Positions 35,124-43,244 of a stretch of DNA of 64,000 nucleotides are shown here, in pieces (position 1 is the stretch's first letter; the number at the start of each line of letters is the position of its first letter). This stretch comes from GCA-016699445 sp964555055. GTDB lineage: Bacteria; UBA10199; JACPAL01; GCA-016699445. Under the pieces are notes generated by a model that worked only from the letters and a program-made list of their open reading frames with translations, searched no databases and had not been told where the DNA came from. The stretch is from the NCBI GenBank assembly GCA_964555055.1, contig CAZKQW010000006.1, forward strand, positions 124,001-188,000, read 5' to 3'. The position numbers and the translations under genes are program-made.

Positions 35124-35362
35124 TATTGAAGTCCCCCTTTCGCATCCAGCTGCTTGACGAGATCATGGATGATGCCGTGCATCTTGAAGACGAAAAGAAG
35201 GCAGAGCGTGAGGGTCAGCGCCAACACCGCGATCGAGATAAAGGCCCATGTGAGGTGGGAAACGAAGAACTCCTGCCCATGGCCGGCCTTCAGACCGGCG
35301 TGCATGGTGAACATCAGACAAATAAAGCTCAGAACGGACATGACGGAAGCGATGATTCTCAT
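35123..35362 (-). CDS. Small two-span membrane protein
   Basis: 79 residues from ATG 35362, chosen because GGAG lies eight bases upstream; a GTG at 35383 is the alternative. Two membrane segments (MRIIASVMSVLSFICLMFTM and a second at ~35-58), then a basic helical tail. Coupled to the four-span gene by TAATG. No family recognised; probably a subunit or partner of the next protein. Confidence 0.6.
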   Translation of the reverse strand: MRIIASVMSVLSFICLMFTMHAGLKAGHGQEFFVSHLTWAFISIAVLALTLTLCLLFVFKMHGIIHDLVKQLDAKGGLQ

Positions 35363-35478
35363 GAACGCGACTCCGTAGGGCACTCGCCCCTTCCTGTCAA
35401 AGAAATGTCAATTGAGAAGCGTCAAAGGGATTGACTCGGCAGAGATATCCGCCTTAGCGAAGCGGCCACGAGGCCGCC

Positions 35479-35943
35479 ATGACGCTCAATTTCATCTACC
35501 TTCTTTCACTCATCATTTGGATCGGCAGTATCATTTTCTTTTCTTTCTTCACGGCACCCACCCTCTTTAAAAACCTCCCCATGGAAGTCGCCGGACAAGC
35601 CGTATCGGCGATATTCCCGAAATATTATGCCGCAGGTTACGCCTCAGGATTCTTAGCTTTGATCTCTCTAGTAATGAATGCGGTTAAGACGGGCGTATGG
35701 TCGCCACTCAAGATGATTCTTGTCGTCATTATGGTCGGCATGACGCTTTTCGCGGGACTCAACATCCACCCGCGCGCCCGAGCGCTGAAAGAAGAGATTA
35801 AGATCGCATCCGACGAGACGGAAGCATCGCATTTGAAGCAGGAATTCGACCGGGTCCATAAAATCTCGGTGGTCTTCAATGGAATCGTTCTTTTGATCGG
35901 ATTATTCTTAGTCTTGATTACGGCCAAACACCTCACGCTGTAA
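35479..35943 (+). CDS. DUF4149-type four-span membrane protein
   Basis: 154 residues. Four membrane segments with the family pattern: IWIGSIIFFSFFTAPTLF near the N-terminus, KYYAAGYASGFLALISL in the middle, FAGLNIHPRARALKEE, and FDRVHKISVVFNGIVLLIG at the end. Matches the DUF4149 (TMEM205-like) pattern of unknown function. It is convergent with cutA, overlapping by 11 nt. Confidence 0.75.
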   Translation: MTLNFIYLLSLIIWIGSIIFFSFFTAPTLFKNLPMEVAGQAVSAIFPKYYAAGYASGFLALISLVMNAVKTGVWSPLKMILVVIMVGMTLFAGLNIHPRARALKEEIKIASDETEASHLKQEFDRVHKISVVFNGIVLLIGLFLVLITAKHLTL

Positions 35944-36256
35944 CGTCGGCCAACCACTTCAAATAACGGCCGTTCCCCGCTGAAAGGGGAAGCACCACGA
36001 ATTCAGGCGTCTCATAAGGATGCGCAGCCAGAATCTCCTTCTCCAGCCTCTTCAATAAAGCCGCTCGCGTCTTCATTAGCAATACCCATTCCCGGTTTTT
36101 CTCGATCTTTCCCTTCCACCGATAGACTGAAACCGCACGAGGAAGAATTGTCACGCAAGCTACGAGCTTTTTTCCCACTAATAACTCCGCCAACCGCTCG
36201 GCGCGTTTAGCAGCGTCGATGGTCGAAAGACAAATCGTAAAAGGGGTCGAGCTCAT
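35933..36256 (-). CDS. cutA: CutA divalent-cation tolerance protein
   Basis: 107 residues from ATG 36256, which overlaps the preceding stop (ATGA); a longer reading from 36295 would add 13 unlikely residues. CutA signatures: KKLVACVTILPRAVSVYRWKG (split here), EWVLLMKTR and HPYETPEFVVLPLSAGN. CutA forms very stable trimers; its role in copper tolerance is debated. It is the last gene of an overlapping Rieske-unknown-CutA operon. Confidence 0.92.
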   Translation of the reverse strand: MSSTPFTICLSTIDAAKRAERLAELLVGKKLVACVTILPRAVSVYRWKGKIEKNREWVLLMKTRAALLKRLEKEILAAHPYETPEFVVLPLSAGNGRYLKWLADVTA

Positions 36257-36969
36257 GCGTTCCTCACTTTTACTTGGCCGATTAGAGCATGGCATGACGA
36301 GATCGAGGCCATCATGAAATGATGCGCCCCTGGTTGTGAAGCGGCTTTCTCAAAAGATAGGTATTCTTCGACGATTTCTCTCATAGGGATCGTTCCCACT
36401 CCCATCGCAAAATGACGACATCGAAAAAGAAATAAGGACTTAACGTCGATTCTAGGGTGTGTTTCCAAATAATCTTTCATGTCCCAATCCTTGGGGCCTC
36501 TCGTATGCGGACACGTCGGAGGCTCGATACAGCTCGCCGGGCACATCCAAGTGGCGAAACTCAAGGCGCGCGTCTTGTTAGCTAGCGTCATTTCCATGGG
36601 AGTCCCTAAGAGGGATTCCGCCGATTCCGTTTCGACCATGGCTTGCGGAAATTTTTTTTTGAAACATTCTATAAAGACATCCATCAGTATATGGGGAGCG
36701 AAGGTGGGGGGCACATATTGGTCGTCTAAAGAACCGCCAGACCGCCCTTCCGCGAGCTTTTCTTGAAAATAAGGAAGGAAAAAATCCTTCCAATCTTGTA
36801 TATGATAGACAATTTTACCGCCGCCATCGCCTTGTTCCTCAAAGGTTTGACAGTCCGCCTTCAAGTCCACAATATGGATCTTTTGGAATGATATTTGCTT
36901 TTGACCACGGAGTAGTTGCCGTGTGTAAAAACTTCCAAAACCACCACCGCCTAAAACGATGAAGTTCAC
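36253..36969 (-). CDS. Unknown Rossmann-like protein with cysteine cluster
   Basis: 238 residues from GTG 36969, which overlaps the Rieske gene stop (GTGA). Begins VNFIVLGGGGFGSFYTRQLL, a dinucleotide-binding-like Gly motif. A compact cluster CPASCIEPPTCPHTRGPKDWD (two halves: CPASC and CPHTRGP) could bind a metal or an iron-sulfur cluster. Position between a Rieske ferredoxin and CutA, with both junctions overlapping, suggests a redox or metal-linked role. I do not recognise the family. Confidence 0.7.
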   Translation of the reverse strand: MNFIVLGGGGFGSFYTRQLLRGQKQISFQKIHIVDLKADCQTFEEQGDGGGKIVYHIQDWKDFFLPYFQEKLAEGRSGGSLDDQYVPPTFAPHILMDVFIECFKKKFPQAMVETESAESLLGTPMEMTLANKTRALSFATWMCPASCIEPPTCPHTRGPKDWDMKDYLETHPRIDVKSLFLFRCRHFAMGVGTIPMREIVEEYLSFEKAASQPGAHHFMMASISSCHALIGQVKVRNA

Positions 36970-37277
36970 GGCGCGTCCATAGTCACGACGACATCGTCGC
37001 CGTTGACGCGACATGGATAGGTTTTAACGCAAGCGGCAGGGTTTGCGGGGGACTGACCCGTTTTCAAGTCAAACTCCCAACGATGCCAAGGGCACATGAC
37101 GATCGTTCCTTCGACTTCCCCGTCCACTAAGGGAGCTCCGCGATGCGGACATAAGTTTTCGATAGCGTAGAAAGAGTTTTTCACATGAAAAATAGCAATA
37201 GAACGATCACCCACCGAGATCGCCCTACCTTCATTGGCTGGAACCATTCGTGCGGGAAGCACTTTAATATCCGTCAT
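36966..37277 (-). CDS. Rieske [2Fe-2S] ferredoxin (NirD-like)
   Basis: 103 residues. Cluster ligands are CPHRGAPL (~43) and CPWHRWEFDL (~62), the C-x-H...C-x-x-H Rieske pattern with short spacing typical of soluble NirD/BphA3-like ferredoxins. It transfers single electrons to a partner enzyme; the partner is not obvious, though the co-operonic unknown protein is a candidate. The sulfite/nitrite reductase is 5 kb away. Confidence 0.88.
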   Translation of the reverse strand: MTDIKVLPARMVPANEGRAISVGDRSIAIFHVKNSFYAIENLCPHRGAPLVDGEVEGTIVMCPWHRWEFDLKTGQSPANPAACVKTYPCRVNGDDVVVTMDAP

Positions 37278-37282
37278 AATAA

Positions 37283-37356
37283 TCGGGGAGACAGGATTTG
37301 AACCTGCGACATCCAGTTCCCAAAACTGGCGCTCTACCAGGCTGAGCTACTCCCCG
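37283..37356 (-). tRNA. tRNA-Pro(UGG)
   Basis: 74 nt. Acceptor stem CGGGGAG pairs with CTCCCCG, with A as discriminator; the D arm is TAGCTCAGCCTGGTAGAGC; the anticodon stem CCAGT/ACTGG holds loop TTTGGGA (anticodon TGG). The T arm is GCAGG-TTCAAAT-CCTGT. A C1-G72 pair is usual for bacterial tRNA-Pro. CCA is not encoded. It lies just upstream of the Rieske operon on the same strand. Confidence 0.95.
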
Positions 37357-37437
37357 GGCCTAAAATTTTAGGAGACTATTAGAAATGCCAATCTTTTCTT
37401 AAAAGAGCAATGTGAAAACTCGATGGAAATAAAGGGT

Positions 37438-37647
37438 TTACGAAGCGCTGCGAACTTCTAACAAAGGAATGATTTCTGAGAGGATCCTTCGCTTAAGCTG
37501 CTCTAAATCACGATCATCGATGATGAATTGCCCCTGAAGGGCGTGAATAATATGAGCACTGAAATAAGGTTTACCTCTTGAATCAACACTTTCCTCGAAG
37601 GATACACAGCAGTTTCCAATTTTTGATTCTTCGATGACACAACCCAT
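37438..37647 (-). CDS. Small hypothetical protein
   Basis: 69 residues, beginning MGCVIEESKIGNCCVSFEE and including GKPYFSAHIIHALQ and a C-terminal LEQLKRRILSEIIPLLE helix. Codon use looks genuine and it fills an otherwise empty 400-bp gap. Ribosome-binding site weak, family unknown. Confidence 0.45.
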   Translation of the reverse strand: MGCVIEESKIGNCCVSFEESVDSRGKPYFSAHIIHALQGQFIIDDRDLEQLKRRILSEIIPLLEVRSAS

Positions 37648-37752
37648 ACAAGCTTAACATTCAATACAAGTGCCAAAAGGTACTTTTTTGAATTTAATTG
37701 ATTTTCTTGATTTTTCACACCCCACAAATCCTTAAGTAGGATAATTATTATC

Positions 37753-39495
37753 TCACGGCAGGATATTTTTATCGCCTTTATAGAGAGGCAAGGCAATTTT
37801 GAAGCAAGTTCCTTTTTTTAACTCGCTGGAGACTTCGATTTTACCTTGATGAGCCGATATAATTTTTTTCGTAATAGCGAGACCCAAACCTAAGCCTCTG
37901 GATTTCGTCGTCACGAAATCATCAAAAAGCGTTTTGAGACGGTCTTCCGGGATGCCGACTCCCGTATCTCGAAAAGAGATAAAACAATAAAATCCATCCG
38001 ATCGGGCCTCCACATTTAAGCTTCCGCCCTGAGGCATCGCCTGAATGGCATTTGAAACCATATTTGAGAAAACACGATTTAAGTCGGATCCAACTCCTGA
38101 AATCGTAGGGTCCGCCGCATCCGCGCTCCAATGGAGCTCCACATTTCGCTTTTGGGCTTCCGCCTCAAAAGTCGCCAAAGCGTCTCGGACCACTTCGTTA
38201 ATCTGAAGAGGGCCAGGGTGAAACGGAGTTTCATGAACAAGATTATGAAGGTCATTTAAGAATTGGTTAATTTTATTAAACTCTCTCTCGACCGTACGAC
38301 GAAAGGTTTTTCGGAATTCCTCATCGCCATACATTTTCTCCATCAACCGACTAGTCGTCTCCACGGCTTGAATGGGATGCTTCAAATCGTGGGCTAGACC
38401 CGAAGCCACACGCCCAAACAAAGCATGTCTTTCCTCCACGAGTAACTTTTTCTGGATATCCTTGAGCCTCACAGACATCTCGTTGAATGCGCCTGCCAAC
38501 ACCTCGAACTCATCCCCCGTCGTTAGAGAAACGTGATAGTCTAAATTACCGAGCGAAAATTGCCTCGTTGCCGCCATGAGTTGTCGGATTGGTCTCAAGA
38601 CCTGACTTTTACCCGCATAAACACCAACGCCCATGGCTAGCAAGATGAAGGACACCATAACGGCGATTAAAAGAACCGTCATCTGCTTGGCTAGACCATA
38701 AGCTTCCGATACGGGTTGTTCCACGATAACAGCCCAAGAAAGAGGTTCTTTCGTCTGAAAACCGATCGCCAGCACGTCCTCTCCGTACGAGGCGCTATAG
38801 ACGACGCCTCCCGGATGCAGAGACTGCCGCCAAGGACCATCAAAAGCGCTTTTGGAAAATACTTCTTTTTTGCGGCTGCCGTTTCCGGAGGCTATCAGTT
38901 TTTGATCGCTATCAATGACGTTTAGGTAACCATGCTCTCCTACCCGGATCCCGTCGACTAAATACCACATCTGCATCAGATTAATCTCGCCCACAAGAAC
39001 ACCCGTAACTTGCGCCAGCTTCTTGACGGGAAACGCCACCTTCATGGCTGGAGAGAGGTCTTCCTTGATATACACTGGCGATAAATAGGAAAGGTTCGAC
39101 ATCCCTTTTTCCAGGGCTTCGTCTTGAAATGAAGTATCATTATTCTTGCCTAATCGAGTCGTCGCCAGGACTTTTCTAGAGACATCGTAAAGGGTGAGCT
39201 CGTTAAACTCTTCGAAACGATTGGCATAGTTCTCCAAAATCCTCTCTTCTTGCCATACCTGGAGACCGGCATGATTGATGTTTTCGGCGGTGGCTTGTAC
39301 GATTGAAACCGCGTTTTTCACATATTGTTCGATTTGTTCCGCGGCCCTTTGGCTGACATTCTGATGGCCTTCCCTCACGGACTGCATCGTTGCCCGGCGC
39401 GCCTGATCGACAGAAAGGATGCCGAAGAACAAAAGGGGCGTTAATGATGCCGCCGCGAGGAAGAGACTTAGTTTTACGCTGATCTTCGTTTTCAA
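37753..39495 (-). CDS. Membrane sensor histidine kinase (dCACHE-HAMP-HisKA-HATPase)
   Basis: 580 residues from TTG 39495 (MKTKISVKLSL). First span ~10-28, an extracytoplasmic ~240-residue CACHE-type sensor, second span ~275-297, HAMP (~300-350), phospho-acceptor motif SGLAHDLKHPIQ (~360-371), N box NMVSNAIQAM, and G boxes DTGVGIPE and GLGLGLAITKKI. CACHE sensors bind small extracellular ligands. It is 28 nt downstream of the solute-binding lipoprotein, so sensor and binding protein are probably one operon. The obvious partner is the sigma-54 response regulator at 43245. Confidence 0.88.
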   Translation of the reverse strand: MKTKISVKLSLFLAAASLTPLLFFGILSVDQARRATMQSVREGHQNVSQRAAEQIEQYVKNAVSIVQATAENINHAGLQVWQEERILENYANRFEEFNELTLYDVSRKVLATTRLGKNNDTSFQDEALEKGMSNLSYLSPVYIKEDLSPAMKVAFPVKKLAQVTGVLVGEINLMQMWYLVDGIRVGEHGYLNVIDSDQKLIASGNGSRKKEVFSKSAFDGPWRQSLHPGGVVYSASYGEDVLAIGFQTKEPLSWAVIVEQPVSEAYGLAKQMTVLLIAVMVSFILLAMGVGVYAGKSQVLRPIRQLMAATRQFSLGNLDYHVSLTTGDEFEVLAGAFNEMSVRLKDIQKKLLVEERHALFGRVASGLAHDLKHPIQAVETTSRLMEKMYGDEEFRKTFRRTVEREFNKINQFLNDLHNLVHETPFHPGPLQINEVVRDALATFEAEAQKRNVELHWSADAADPTISGVGSDLNRVFSNMVSNAIQAMPQGGSLNVEARSDGFYCFISFRDTGVGIPEDRLKTLFDDFVTTKSRGLGLGLAITKKIISAHQGKIEVSSELKKGTCFKIALPLYKGDKNILP

Positions 39496-39523
39496 CGGTG
39501 GATGCCCTTATGCCCTCGAGGCT

Positions 39524-41092
39524 TCAATTTTCAACATACATCTGAGTGAAATCCCTTAAACTTTGAACTTTCGAAGTTGGGAAACCTTTAAACCGAGCAT
39601 TAATCGCTATGGGCATTTTTCGCCAAAAGAGAAAAATCCCCGGAGGGTCAACACCCAATTCATCTTGAAAATCTAAAAATAGCTTATGTCTTTCGGTCTC
39701 ATGCCGCTCGGTCCTCATTTCCTCCAACAAACGATCCACCTTTGAATTCCGGTAGTTCGAAAAGTTCAATCCACTCTTTATTTGGCTCGAATGCCAGAAC
39801 AAGAAATCATTGTCATAGATGGATCGCATGACATTGCAGACGATATTCGCTTCGAAATCATGCTCTTTAAATATTTTGAGGATATAGTCCTGGAAGGAAA
39901 TTACATGAATATCCATCCGTATCCCTACGTCGAGCAACTGCTTCTGCACAGTCCTCAAGACGCTTTGGGCGACGGTTTCGCCCTCGAACGCATAAGCCTT
40001 GAATTGAAACTTTTTACCTTTTTTCTCCAAAATATGGTCACCGTCAGCATCCTTCCAACCTTGTTGCGCCAAGATCTCCACTGCCTTTTGAGGGTCATAA
40101 AGGTTACGCGACCTATAAGAGGCATAATAAGAAGAGTCGGGGGATATGGTACCCTTAGCCGGGATGACTTTTCCCTTTAGCGTCTTTTCGATGATTTGCG
40201 TTTTGTCGATGATTTGAGAAAGAGCCTGCCTCACCCTCGTTTCCTTAAATGGCTCCCTTTTTGAGTTAAAGATGATCGAATAAAGTATGGGAGACCAAAC
40301 ATCATGAACCTTGATGGAGCCTATTCTCTCCAAAGCCCCGTAATCCTCGGGATTGGTGAGAAACACCATATCGATCTGTTCAGAAATGAGATGGCTTAAG
40401 ACGGCTCTCTGGTCGGGATAATTTACGATTGAAATCCTAGGCACCAAAAACCCTGGGGAATAATAATCTTGGAACCGGATCAAGGAAATCTTTTGATGGT
40501 CTCTCCCCTCGAAGCGGTAAGGGCCGCTGCCGATTGGCTTTTGGTTAAAAGAATCAAAAGAAGCGGGATCACCCTGATTCAGTAGATGTCGGGGAGCGAT
40601 ACCAATCTCGGTAAAGAGAACGGGAAGTTTATTATCGTATTTCTCCAGAACGACAACGACCTTAAGCTCCCCTTCAGCCCGGATTTCCCTTACGGATCTT
40701 AAAAAATGAGTGTAACCACATTTTTCCTGACCTTTCATGAAATCAAAAGTGAATTTGACGTCTTGAGACGTTAGAGGATGCCCGTCGTGGAAACGGATTC
40801 CCGGTCGGATGAAAAATGTCCACGTCAAACCATCCGAAGACGTTTCCCATCTTTCCGCCAAATTCGGCGCCAAATCGCCATTTGCAGCGTACGTCAAAAG
40901 GGAATCAAAGAGAAGATTGATCAAATTCGCGGAAAAAGTCGTATCCGTCGTCAGAGGATTGATCTCGGACGGGTTATGGTCGACTCCGATTCTAAGCTCG
41001 ATATAATCGATTTTCTTCTTGGGGTGGCAGGAAAAAAGGAGGACGAACAGAAAAAGGCACGTGAAGATCTTTTTTTTAGGGGAGCGCGGCAC
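39524..41092 (-). CDS. Peptide/nickel-type solute-binding lipoprotein (SBP family 5)
   Basis: 522 residues from GTG 41092 (VPRSPKKKIFTCLFLF), which gives a textbook lipoprotein signal with lipobox LFSC. A longer reading from GTG 41152 would start inside a hairpin loop and is unlikely. SBP_bac_5 hallmarks: NPLTTDTTFSANLINLLFDSL, WETSSDGLTWTFFIRPGIRFHDG split across ~70-100, and FRWQDYYSP-like segments. Such proteins bind oligopeptides, nickel complexes or similar and normally feed an ABC permease, but no permease gene is adjacent. Its position after a radical-SAM peptide gene and before a sensor kinase suggests it may deliver or sense a peptide-derived ligand. Confidence 0.82.
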   Translation of the reverse strand: MPRSPKKKIFTCLFLFVLLFSCHPKKKIDYIELRIGVDHNPSEINPLTTDTTFSANLINLLFDSLLTYAANGDLAPNLAERWETSSDGLTWTFFIRPGIRFHDGHPLTSQDVKFTFDFMKGQEKCGYTHFLRSVREIRAEGELKVVVVLEKYDNKLPVLFTEIGIAPRHLLNQGDPASFDSFNQKPIGSGPYRFEGRDHQKISLIRFQDYYSPGFLVPRISIVNYPDQRAVLSHLISEQIDMVFLTNPEDYGALERIGSIKVHDVWSPILYSIIFNSKREPFKETRVRQALSQIIDKTQIIEKTLKGKVIPAKGTISPDSSYYASYRSRNLYDPQKAVEILAQQGWKDADGDHILEKKGKKFQFKAYAFEGETVAQSVLRTVQKQLLDVGIRMDIHVISFQDYILKIFKEHDFEANIVCNVMRSIYDNDFLFWHSSQIKSGLNFSNYRNSKVDRLLEEMRTERHETERHKLFLDFQDELGVDPPGIFLFWRKMPIAINARFKGFPTSKVQSLRDFTQMYVEN

Positions 41093-41126
41093 GAGTGTGC
41101 GTGAGATGCCTATTCGCGAAAGATCA

Positions 41127-41170
41127 AGCAAGGCAAAAGAGTAGAGACCCACCTACTCTTTTGCCTTGCT
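41127..41170 (-). terminator. Perfect 18-bp hairpin after the peptide gene
   Basis: AGCAAGGCAAAAGAGTAG (41127-41144) is fully complementary to 41153-41170 around an 8-nt loop. On the minus strand it ends TTTTGCCTTGCT then TGATCTTT. It begins 7 nt after the peptide stop codon. It may terminate or attenuate transcription into the binding-protein gene, or stabilise the short peptide mRNA. Confidence 0.65.
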
Positions 41171-41176
41171 CGTTAA

Positions 41177-41245
41177 CTAGTAGATGACGGGCATGCAATT
41201 CGCCGGCTTCGGTTGCACGGACTTAGTTCCTTTGATTACCTTCAT
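41177..41245 (-). CDS. Candidate RiPP precursor peptide (22 residues)
   Basis: A 22-codon gene: starts MKVIKGTKSVQ, continues PKPA and ends NCMPVIY, then TAG. The ATG is preceded at an 8-nt spacing by AAAGGAGGTGA, a full complement of the 16S anti-Shine-Dalgarno sequence and the strongest ribosome-binding site in the region. It lies 37 nt downstream of the radical SAM/SPASM gene on the same strand and is followed by a strong hairpin. That is the normal arrangement for a ribosomally made, post-translationally modified peptide: basic leader, short C-terminal core with one Cys and a terminal Tyr. The family is not recognised. The alternative is a regulatory leader peptide for the downstream gene. 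Confidence 0.7.
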   Translation of the reverse strand: MKVIKGTKSVQPKPANCMPVIY

Positions 41246-41250
41246 GCGTA

Positions 41251-41261
41251 TCACCTCCTTT
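41251..41261 (-). promoter_or_regulatory. Near-perfect Shine-Dalgarno of the peptide gene
   Basis: AAAGGAGGTGA on the minus strand, 8 nt (counting from the GGAGG core) before the ATG at 41245. This unusual strength implies abundant translation of a very short ORF and decides the start. Confidence 0.8.
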
Positions 41262-41282
41262 CTTACGAACTATGTTTGCTCG

Positions 41283-42623
41283 CTATTCGGAAAGGCGCTT
41301 AATTTCCTGCTGCATGAAATCTTCGATGGATTTAGAAAGATAATTTCCTTCGCATGATTTGACTTCCAGACTCCCGGTCTTATTGACGGAATTCATCCGG
41401 CAACCACCGCAGCAATTAGGTAAATACGCACAGGATTCACAATCCTCATCCCACTTGGGCATCGAAAGTTGTATCTCACCTTGTGAATTATAGCCTTCTT
41501 GAGACACATGACCCGCAGCCAGGTGGGATACGCCAACGAAGGCCGGACATTTATAAATGCTACCATCAGGTCCTATCGTTAAAGAGTGGCGCGCATGATA
41601 TTCACAAGGCCCTATTTCCGGGCGCTTTTGAACGGGAAGGCCCACGGAACGCGTTTTTTCTTGGAGAGCGAGGATTCCATTAATCTGCGGATCGTTAAAA
41701 GAGCACACTTCACAAAATGAAGTGACCTTGCCATCTCGGCCAGCAACAATGTCCGGATTAATCTTCATGATAGGCTTAAAACGAGCCGAAACGATATCTT
41801 CGGCGAATGGACTTTGGCGGATCCGGTCGACCAATTGGAACATGCTCGCGTAATTATCGTTGTCAAAATTACCACCGATGGACAATTTGAGCTTTCCCGC
41901 GATTTGACAGAGGTTGTCGTAGATGATGTCGAAAGTACCTTCGCGATTATGCTTGATACGTTTGCGATTATGGGCGTCTCGGTCTCCATCAAAAGTTATT
42001 TTCATCCAACGAAATCCGAAGGGAATAAGTTCATCCACAAAAGCGGATGTTAAAAGAACACCATTGGTGACCATTCCAAAAGCCATGCTGACTTGGAGGG
42101 ATGCGCAGACCTCCCAAAGACTCTTCGAAATCTCGCGAATGGCCTTCGGATGTAAGAGAGGTTCTCCTCCGAAAAAAGTTAAATGCAGCTCTCGAGGCCG
42201 TATGGCGCTTAATCTCTTAGTCAGCCAATCGATCGTAAGCGAAACCATCTCGGGCTTCATGATACCGTTCTCGCGCACGTCGTTCTCGAAACAGTAGTCG
42301 CAAGCCAGATTGCAATTCATAGTTGGCAAGATGGTGACCTGCATCACATCGGAGCGCTCACGGATCTTCTCGTGATACCAAGAGTCGAACAAGCTTTGCT
42401 CATCGACCTCGTCATCGAGGATGATCCCCATTTCTTTTAACTGAGGAATGACACCAGATTCTTTATGCGACAGAGAAGATTGATTTTTCAGTTTTTCGAA
42501 TAGTTTCAGAGGATTTATTTCGGGATCGTCGAAAAGGATACGATGATCGTGGAGAGTGTTATACAAAAGAATCTTATCAGATTCTTCCGAACCGGAGATG
42601 ATGTTAAACTTCGATGGCTTCAT
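41283..42623 (-). CDS. Radical SAM/SPASM peptide maturase
   Basis: 446 residues. The N-terminal ~90 residues look like the RiPP recognition/PqqD-like region common in these enzymes. The radical SAM cluster motif is CNLACDYC (Cys 104, 108, 111), followed by FFGGEPLLHP and VTNG. The C-terminal SPASM region supplies auxiliary Fe-S ligands: FCEVC, GPCEYH, YKCPAF, CESCAYLPNCCGGC and SCEGNY. Enzymes of this architecture cross-link or otherwise modify Cys, Tyr or carbon centres in small precursor peptides. The immediately downstream 22-residue peptide is the natural substrate candidate. Confidence 0.88.
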   Translation of the reverse strand: MKPSKFNIISGSEESDKILLYNTLHDHRILFDDPEINPLKLFEKLKNQSSLSHKESGVIPQLKEMGIILDDEVDEQSLFDSWYHEKIRERSDVMQVTILPTMNCNLACDYCFENDVRENGIMKPEMVSLTIDWLTKRLSAIRPRELHLTFFGGEPLLHPKAIREISKSLWEVCASLQVSMAFGMVTNGVLLTSAFVDELIPFGFRWMKITFDGDRDAHNRKRIKHNREGTFDIIYDNLCQIAGKLKLSIGGNFDNDNYASMFQLVDRIRQSPFAEDIVSARFKPIMKINPDIVAGRDGKVTSFCEVCSFNDPQINGILALQEKTRSVGLPVQKRPEIGPCEYHARHSLTIGPDGSIYKCPAFVGVSHLAAGHVSQEGYNSQGEIQLSMPKWDEDCESCAYLPNCCGGCRMNSVNKTGSLEVKSCEGNYLSKSIEDFMQQEIKRLSE

Positions 42624-42953
42624 TCAACCCCCAAGGTGAATCAAGCGTTGCAAAGTCTGAAACAAACTCTCTCTGAAAATTTGTACGCTTTAGGTGCAAC
42701 AAATGCGCCAAAGATTTTTTTCGGCAAAAGCCAGGACTGAAGGGAGGCGATAATTTTTCAGAATGCTTTGTGGGCTGCGAGAATCAACTCAATCTCATAT
42801 ATCCTTAAAAAATAATTTTGAGAGTGAATCCACTCCCGCTAAAAAAGTTGGATAATTTTTTAGGCAATGCCGCGGATAAAATTGAGCCTACCTCGATCTA
42901 AAGCCGTCTTAATAAATTCATGATATACGACACTTTGAAGAACTCAGGGAGTT

Positions 42954-43163
42954 TCACCGCATTTTCGCTTTCTTTATAATATTTCTTATCTGACTTTCTA
43001 GATTATCACGCCCTTCTCGCATCGATTTCACATCTCCATTTTCAGATTGAGCAAAAAATATTTTATCATGAGGCAAATCCGGTCTCTCTTTTTTTATTTT
43101 GAAATCAGGCGGTTCAGGATAAGGATTTTTCTGCGAAAACGGATAAGTTTTTTCCTTAAAAAT
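42954..43163 (-). other. Possible remnant of a degraded minus-strand gene
   Basis: In the 621-bp gap between the maturase and the response regulator, the minus strand holds a ~70-codon open frame with protein-like composition (EKTYPFSQKNPYPEPPDF, then SMREGRDNLESQIRN) ending at 42954. It has no start codon. One in-frame TGA upstream separates it from another coding-like stretch (LYPDFLSESLVEQLLKITQE) that runs into the regulator's 5' end. It looks like the tail of a decayed gene. The remaining gap is AT-rich and featureless; presumably it contains the divergent promoters, which I could not resolve. Confidence 0.3.
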
Positions 43164-43244
43164 CTCTCATTTTTCAATAGGTTCTTGCGTTATTTTCAAT
43201 AACTGTTCTACTAAGCTTTCACTTAAAAAATCCGGATAAAGAGA

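Noticed and set aside
41093..41152. Longer start (GTG 41152) for the solute-binding lipoprotein
   Set aside because: It begins within the loop of a strong hairpin and puts 20 non-signal residues ahead of a perfect lipoprotein signal. GTG 41092 is preferred.
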